Part shown: in pieces, positions 6,845 through 10,737 of the stretch
Position numbering within the stretch: position 1 is the stretch's first letter
How the letters are laid out: each line of letters begins with the position of its first letter
Assembly: GCA_964402115.1 (NCBI GenBank)
Contig: CAYOBW010000247.1
Coordinates: 1-10,737, forward strand
Length of the DNA stretch: 10,737 bases
Direction of reading: 5' to 3'
From: CAYOBW01 sp964402115
GTDB lineage: Bacteria > Verrucomicrobiota > Kiritimatiellia > UBA8416 > CAYOBW01
Translations under genes and position numbers: made by a program
Notes under the pieces: generated by a model
Databases searched by the model: none
What the model saw: the letters and a program-made list of their open reading frames with translations, nothing else
What the model was told of the DNA's origin: nothing

Positions 6845-7390
6845 GTGAACGCGGAAGCGCGCGACAACCGGATCCGGGCCGCCCTCGCGGGAGATGACGC
6901 AGGCGCCCTGGGGTTGATCTGGGACGCCTTCGCGATGGACATGCAGGCGCTCCTGTGCGGCATCCTCCTCTCCCGGCACACGGCGGAGGACGTCTTGCAG
7001 GAGGTGTTTGTGCGGGTGGCCGTCAAACGCCACCGCGTCGCGCAGGCCGGAAACCTGAAGGGCTACCTGCTGCGCATGGCCCGCAACGCCGCGCTCAACG
7101 CGCTCAAGCAGCAGTCCCGCCGCGCGGAGACGGCCCTGCCGGATGAGGATGGCTGGCTCGAGCCGGTGGCGCCTGCCGCGGATCGTACCGGCGAGCGGGC
7201 TGAGCGAGCCGCGAGCGCGCTGGCCGCGCTGCCGGAGGAACAGAGGACCGTGATCGTGCTCAAAACGTTCCAGGACTGCACGTTCCGCGAGATCGCGGAG
7301 GCAACCGGGCTGCCGGCCAACACCGTCGCCAGCCGCTATCGCTACGGCATGGAGAAACTGCGCGCGAGCCTGGAGGAGGATCAGCCATGA
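6845..7390 (+). CDS. ECF-type RNA polymerase sigma factor
   Basis: This 181-residue protein is a group 4 (ECF) sigma factor, which directs RNA polymerase to a small regulon, often in response to envelope conditions. Region 2 spans about 17-93, with 'AEDVLQEVFVRV' at 47-58 (region 2.2) and 'NLKGYLLRMARNAALNALK' at 70-88 (promoter melting and -10 recognition). A linker of about 30 residues follows. Region 4 spans about 122-176, with 'LPEEQRTVIVLKTFQDCTF' and the helix-turn-helix 'REIAEATGLPANTVASRYR' at 148-166 for -35 recognition. Translation starts at GTG: GGAGAG (6833-6838) lies 6 nt upstream, and the nearby ATG at 6831 leads to a stop within six codons. The gene overlaps the next by ATGA, a standard sigma/anti-sigma arrangement. 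The exact ECF group cannot be assigned by eye. Confidence 0.92.
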   Translation: MNAEARDNRIRAALAGDDAGALGLIWDAFAMDMQALLCGILLSRHTAEDVLQEVFVRVAVKRHRVAQAGNLKGYLLRMARNAALNALKQQSRRAETALPDEDGWLEPVAPAADRTGERAERAASALAALPEEQRTVIVLKTFQDCTFREIAEATGLPANTVASRYRYGMEKLRASLEEDQP

Positions 7391-7938
7391 CTACACCCGT
7401 CGAACAACCCGACCCCGCGGAGATTCCCGCCCTGCGACAGGTACGCCCCGTCCCGCCCCCGCCGGAGTTGCGGCAGCGCGTCCTGCAGGCCGCGCACGCG
7501 GCGTGGGCCGAAGCCGCGCCGCTCGCCCCCCCCGTGGCGTGGTGGCGGGCGCCGGGCTGGCGGCTCCTGGCGGCGGCGGCCTCGCTGACGCTGCTCCTGG
7601 GCGGCAGCGAAGCGCTCAACCGCCGCCTGCTGGCCCCGTGGCAGGCCTTGGCAACCGTGCCTGCCGCGCGCGCGAGCGAACCGGATGCCGAACTGGGGCC
7701 GGATCTCGCGCGCCTGCAACGCCTTTTCATGGCGGCGCAGCGCCTGGCGGCGCCGCCGGAACGTCTGGCCGAGCGCTGCCGCGGACTCCGCGCGCTGCTG
7801 GAGTCCCCCGGCGGCGCAGCCATGGCGGAACCGGCCGGCGTGCCGCCCCGCCAAGGACGCTGTGCGCCGCGAGCCCATACGCATTACGTCGTCAGTCACC
7901 CGTCTCAGTCAGACAAACCGGAAGGAGTCGCAGCATGA
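7387..7938 (+). CDS. Single-pass membrane anti-sigma-like protein
   Basis: This 183-residue protein is probably the anti-sigma factor of the preceding ECF sigma. The evidence is position (a 4-bp ATGA overlap with the sigma gene and a strong GGAGGAGGA site at 7372-7380) plus topology. There is a short cytoplasmic N-terminal segment of about 55 residues containing 'VPPPPELRQRVLQAAHAAW' (22-40), one transmembrane helix at about 57-73 ('WRLLAAAASLTLLLGG'), and an outer region of about 110 residues with a helical stretch at 105-140. The HxxxCxxC zinc-binding anti-sigma motif is absent, so it is not of the ZAS type. The last 35 residues are low in recognisable structure. It shows no family I can name with certainty. 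Its stop overlaps the start of the next gene, again by ATGA. Confidence 0.65.
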   Translation: MTTPVEQPDPAEIPALRQVRPVPPPPELRQRVLQAAHAAWAEAAPLAPPVAWWRAPGWRLLAAAASLTLLLGGSEALNRRLLAPWQALATVPAARASEPDAELGPDLARLQRLFMAAQRLAAPPERLAERCRGLRALLESPGGAAMAEPAGVPPRQGRCAPRAHTHYVVSHPSQSDKPEGVAA

Positions 7939-9269
7939 AAACACGCATGCACCGTGCCTGGAAATTCCTCATCGGCGTCGCCGTCGTGCTGGCCGTGGCG
8001 CACGTCGTGGCGCTCTGGCACTCGGGTCGGGCTCTGCGGCGGGCCTATGCCGACCTGGCCCGCGACGGCCGGCCGATGCGGCCCGATCAGGTCATTCCCC
8101 CGGCGGCGCCGCCGGAGCAGAATGCCGCGCCGCTGTACGAGGCGGCGCGCCAGTTGCTGAACGCGGAGCGCAGCGGCGAAACATCGCTCATGCAGGCCGT
8201 GAGCACCGCTGCCGCCGCCGTGCTCGACACCTACCCGCAGACGAACGCGCTGGCCAAGCTGGAACCGCTGCTCGCGCTGCGCGCCACGCGTGAAGCGCTT
8301 GCCATCGTCTCGCGCGCGGCGCAGCGGCCGTCCTGCCGCTTCGAGTTGGACTACACGAAGGGCGCGGCCATGCTGATGCCGCACCTGAGCGATTTGCGCA
8401 CCCTCTCGCGCCTCCAGTGTGCCATGGCCCTTTCGCAGTCGGCAGCGGGACAAGCCGACGAGGCCTGGAACACGCTCGAAGAGGGATTCAGACACGCCAA
8501 TGCCCTGCATGGAGAGCCCATTCTCATCAGCCAGCTCGTGCGCATCGCCCAATTCAGCCTGTGCGCCCGCACGCTGCGACTGGTAGCCGTGCAGCACCCC
8601 CTCCCCCCGGCACGTGCAGCCGCGCTGGCAGCCTGCGTGGAGCAGTTCGACGACCAGCGTCCTTTCGTGGCCAGCGTGGACGGCGAACGCCTGCTGCTGG
8701 GCGAATGGGGCTTCAGACTCCGCGGGCGGGAACTGCGCCAGGCCATGTCCTGGAATGGAGACAGCAGCGCCTCGGGCGCCTGGCCGCTGATGCTGTTTTT
8801 CTCCATCTCCACGCCCCTGAATCAATGGGATCACGCGCAGTATCTCGCCCTGATGCATGGGCAGACCCGCCTCGCGGCCGAACCGTACAACCGACAGCTC
8901 ATAACGGCGACGGAACGGCAGATGCAGGCCATCCCCCGTTACTGCGTGCTCACGCGTCTGCTCGTACCCGCGCTGGGCGCGGCCACGGAGCGCTTCGTCC
9001 GGCTTCAGGCCGAGGCGCGCGTGACCCGCAAGGGGCTCGGCCTGCTGGCCTGGCAACAGACACACGGGACCTTCCCCGCGAAACTGGAGGAGTTGGGCAC
9101 CCCCGTGCCGCTGGATCCCTTCGGCGGCCAGCCGCTGCGCTACCGGGCCGAGGGCGCGGGGTTCGTGCTCTACAGCAGCGGCCCGGACCTCAAGGACGAC
9201 GGCGGCAGCGAGACCGGCGGACAGAACAAGCTGACGCCGGATATCGTGTGGCGGCATGGCGGGAAATAG
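7935..9269 (+). CDS. Membrane-anchored protein of unknown function with pseudopilin-like C-terminal tail
   Basis: This 444-residue protein has a basic start followed by one transmembrane helix at about 10-28 ('KFLIGVAVVLAVAHVVALW'), so most of it should lie outside the cytoplasm. Residues about 60-370 are mainly helical, with 'AMALSQSAAGQADEAWNTLEEG'-type segments resembling solenoid helices; no repeat register is firm. The C-terminus at 393-424 ('LDPFGGQPLRYR', 'GFVLYSSGPDLKDDGG') resembles the calcium-binding tail of type II secretion major pseudopilins, but the GFTLIE-type pilin N-terminus is absent, so this is not a pilin. The start at 7935 follows GGAAGGAG by 8 nt and overlaps the anti-sigma stop. 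The open frame extends far upstream in another gene's sequence, which I discount. I do not recognise a function. Its operon position suggests a role in signal sensing or as the sigma factor's effector. Confidence 0.75.
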   Translation: MKTRMHRAWKFLIGVAVVLAVAHVVALWHSGRALRRAYADLARDGRPMRPDQVIPPAAPPEQNAAPLYEAARQLLNAERSGETSLMQAVSTAAAAVLDTYPQTNALAKLEPLLALRATREALAIVSRAAQRPSCRFELDYTKGAAMLMPHLSDLRTLSRLQCAMALSQSAAGQADEAWNTLEEGFRHANALHGEPILISQLVRIAQFSLCARTLRLVAVQHPLPPARAAALAACVEQFDDQRPFVASVDGERLLLGEWGFRLRGRELRQAMSWNGDSSASGAWPLMLFFSISTPLNQWDHAQYLALMHGQTRLAAEPYNRQLITATERQMQAIPRYCVLTRLLVPALGAATERFVRLQAEARVTRKGLGLLAWQQTHGTFPAKLEELGTPVPLDPFGGQPLRYRAEGAGFVLYSSGPDLKDDGGSETGGQNKLTPDIVWRHGGK

Positions 9270-9271
9270 CG

Positions 9272-10462
9272 ATGAAACACGAAAGCGTCGGGACAGATAG
9301 AGCCGGAACGCGGCGGGCGGCGGTGGAGGCGGTGCTGCGGCGGGAGCGGCCGGGGCGTGTCGTCTACGCACCGAATTACTGGCAGTGGTTCGCGCACCAC
9401 CGGAACCATGGCCTGCTGCCGCCGGAGCTTGCGCACTGCGCGAGCCAGCTGGACGTCATCCGGTACCTGGGGCTGGATGTCTTCAGCCGCAACATCTACT
9501 GCGATCCGACGCAGTACTGGTTCGGCGGCCTCGCGTCGGCCGAGTGGGACGGTCCCGAGGAGCGGGTCCGCCGGTTCGCGGACGGCCGCGACACGGTAAC
9601 CGAGCGGACGATCCGCCTGCGCGGTGGCGTGCTGACCGAGCGGCTGCGCTACCTGTTCGCGGAATCGACGCTCGTGCAGGAGAAGTTCCTGCTGGACGAC
9701 CCGGACCGCCAGCTCGATCTCTTTGACGAGCTCGTCCGCGCGAGGCGCTGGCGGTTCGACGCAGGGCTTTTCGGCCTTTGGCGGCGCGAAGTGGGGGAGG
9801 ATGGCGTGGTCAATGCGGGCGAACTGTTCAGCCCGCTCAAGCTGCTGCACCTCGCCGCCGGCGCCGCGAACGCTGTGTTCCTGCTGGAGGACCATCCCGA
9901 GCGGTGCGCGGAGTGGCTGCGCGTCCACGAGGAGGCGCAGCTCGACCTCGTCCGCCAGATGCTCGACGCGGGGGTGGCGGCGATGACGGCGATGGACAAC
10001 CTCGACAGCGCGTTTCACCCGCCCGACTACCTCGAACGCTGCTCGGCCTCGTTTTACGCCCGCGCCAGCGAGCTGTGCCGCGCCCGCGGCGCCGCGTTCT
10101 TCATCCACGCCTGCGGCGGACAGCGGGCGAGTCTCGCGCGCCTCGGGGCGCTGGGCGTCGAGGGGCTCGAGGGGGTGGCGTATCCTCCGCTCGGCGACGT
10201 CCAGCTCGATGAGGCTGTGCGGCTCGCGGGAGACCGCATGATTGTCACCGGCGGGATCAGCGCCGTCGAGACCGAGCGCTTCCGGACGCGCGACGAGGTG
10301 CGCCGCTATGTCGCCGGGCTGCTCGCGCGGATGGACCCGTGGCGTCACCGCTTCATGCTGTCCGCCAGCTGCAACACCTCCATCCGCACGCCGTGGGAGA
10401 CGCTCGTCTGGTTCCGCGACGCATGGCGGGAATGCGGCGGGCCGGGAGGCCGGCCAGCCTGA
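9272..10462 (+). CDS. Uroporphyrinogen-decarboxylase-superfamily protein, probable Zn/corrinoid methyltransferase
   Basis: This 396-residue cytoplasmic protein has the UroD fold, but its motifs point to the methyltransferase branch (MtaA/MtbA/CmuA-like), which moves methyl groups between a corrinoid and a thiol or other acceptor. The zinc-ligand pattern H-x-C...C is present as His279-Ala-Cys281 in 'FFIHACGG' and Cys367 in 'MLSASCNTSIRTPWE'. The N-terminal substrate motif of true UroD enzymes ('RxPVWxMRQAGR') is replaced by 'RVVYAPNYWQWFAHH' at 29-43. Other landmarks are 'LGLDVFSRNIY' at 66-76, 'MDNLDS' at 241-246 and 'DRMIVTGGIS' at 321-330, the last typical of the barrel. The ATG follows the previous stop by 2 nt, with only a weak upstream site (GGCGGG), so it is probably read through from the upstream gene. 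No corrinoid protein gene is nearby; substrate unknown. Confidence 0.75.
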   Translation: MKHESVGTDRAGTRRAAVEAVLRRERPGRVVYAPNYWQWFAHHRNHGLLPPELAHCASQLDVIRYLGLDVFSRNIYCDPTQYWFGGLASAEWDGPEERVRRFADGRDTVTERTIRLRGGVLTERLRYLFAESTLVQEKFLLDDPDRQLDLFDELVRARRWRFDAGLFGLWRREVGEDGVVNAGELFSPLKLLHLAAGAANAVFLLEDHPERCAEWLRVHEEAQLDLVRQMLDAGVAAMTAMDNLDSAFHPPDYLERCSASFYARASELCRARGAAFFIHACGGQRASLARLGALGVEGLEGVAYPPLGDVQLDEAVRLAGDRMIVTGGISAVETERFRTRDEVRRYVAGLLARMDPWRHRFMLSASCNTSIRTPWETLVWFRDAWRECGGPGGRPA

Positions 10463-10639
10463 CGATCCAGGCGTTTCCGCAAGCCGTGTCGGCGGTCCGC
10501 CTTGGGGGCTCAAGCGGCCTTGCGAGCCGTCGTGACCGGAATGAGCCTGCGCAGACCGTGCAGGGACCAGCGGCTGGCCTGCGGATGTAGGGCGGCTCGA
10601 CTTCCTGAAGAAACAAAAAAATCAAGGGGACGGGTGGAC

Positions 10640-10680
10640 ACAGCCGTGCCGGAGTGGCATAATCATGGCTGTTTTGCCAC
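10640..10680. repeat. Nested short inverted repeats
   Basis: ACAGCC (10640-10645) can pair with GGCTGT (10667-10672), and GTGGCA (10654-10659) with TGCCAC (10675-10680). The two pairings interlock, so only one can form at a time. The arms are only 6 bp; significance rests on their proximity to the larger hairpin downstream. Confidence 0.35.
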
Positions 10681-10696
10681 GCGAGGCTCTTGCAGA

Positions 10697-10737
10697 ACCC
10701 CTCGCGTCGCCCGCCTACGGCGGTCGCCACGAGGGGT
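10697..10737. repeat. Strong 41-nt imperfect hairpin at the window edge
   Basis: ACCCCTCG at 10697-10704 pairs with CGAGGGGT at 10730-10737, and CCGCC at 10711-10715 pairs with GGCGG at 10719-10723 around a TAC loop. In all, 16 of 19 positions pair. ACGCGAGG at 10679-10686 can alternatively pair with CCTCGCGT at 10700-10707, which would disrupt this hairpin. It has no T-tract inside the window, so it reads as a REP-like palindrome or one half of a larger repeat that continues past the edge, rather than a plain terminator. Confidence 0.6.

Larger units (their letters stand above)
10463..10737. other. Non-coding tail with A-rich tract and hairpins
   Basis: No gene is supported in this stretch. 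It contains the small hairpin CTTCCTGAAG (10600-10609) followed by an A-rich tract (10610-10620), then AAGGGGACGGGTGGACAC (10624-10641), and then nested inverted repeats to the window edge. The open frame on the minus strand across it has no recognisable domain and reads into the methyltransferase 3' end, so I treat it as spurious. No clear U-tract terminator for the upstream operon is visible. Confidence 0.5.

Noticed and set aside
10600..10620. Intrinsic terminator (CTTCCTGAAG hairpin) for the sigma operon
   Set aside because: The hairpin has 4-bp arms and is followed by A residues, not T residues, on the plus strand, so it does not fit a rho-independent terminator for that direction.
10353..10730. 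Minus-strand gene of about 125 residues at the window end
   Set aside because: It spans the hairpins, lacks a clear ribosome site and domain, and its second half is antisense to the methyltransferase.

Overview
The window is GC-rich bacterial DNA with tightly packed genes. A RAYT-type transposase sits beside GTGCCAGGCAC palindromes. There is an exported formylglycine sulfatase, an ECF sigma factor with a non-zinc membrane anti-sigma, a membrane protein ending in a pseudopilin-like 'DPFGG...SSGPDLKDDGG' tail, and a uroporphyrinogen-decarboxylase-fold methyltransferase. This mix suggests a member of the Planctomycetota/Verrucomicrobiota/Kiritimatiellota group, perhaps Kiritimatiellota. That placement is inferred from gene style, because the window has no rRNA or other phylogenetic marker.

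Layout. 1-463: no convincing gene; short repeats, then four GTGCCAGGCAC palindromes leading into a REP-associated tyrosine transposase (464-1399, +). 1396-4376 (-): a two-gene unit of glycerol kinase (glpK) followed by an exported sulfatase, coupled by an ATGA stop/start overlap. The sulfatase stop also overlaps the transposase stop tail-to-tail in the tetranucleotide TTAA. 4377-4546: short divergent intergenic region. 4547-5272 (+): HAD phosphatase/phosphomutase with a GTG start. 5193-6731 (-): predicted exported protein fusing a LolA/RseB-like N-terminal region to a C-terminal dual-specificity phosphatase; its 3' end overlaps the HAD gene by 80 bp.

6732-6844: divergent promoter region. 6845-10462 (+): apparent four-gene operon of ECF sigma factor, single-pass anti-sigma-like protein, single-pass membrane protein with a pseudopilin-like C-terminus, and a Zn-type (HxC...C) methyltransferase of the UroD superfamily. 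The first three are joined by ATGA overlaps and the fourth follows after 2 nt. 10463-10737: non-coding, with a strong 41-nt imperfect hairpin and a competing hairpin at the very end.

How they may work together. The clearest candidate system is the divergent pair formed by the exported LolA-like/phosphatase fusion and the sigma/anti-sigma/membrane-protein operon. It has the shape of an envelope-sensing switch: an anti-sigma in the membrane, and an exported LolA-like protein (RseB, which acts on RseA in sigma-E control, has this fold) encoded back-to-back. That functional link is inference. The glpK-sulfatase pair could feed glycerol released from a sulfated glyceride or glycoside into central metabolism, again by inference. 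The RAYT plus palindromes is a recognisable REP/RAYT arrangement.
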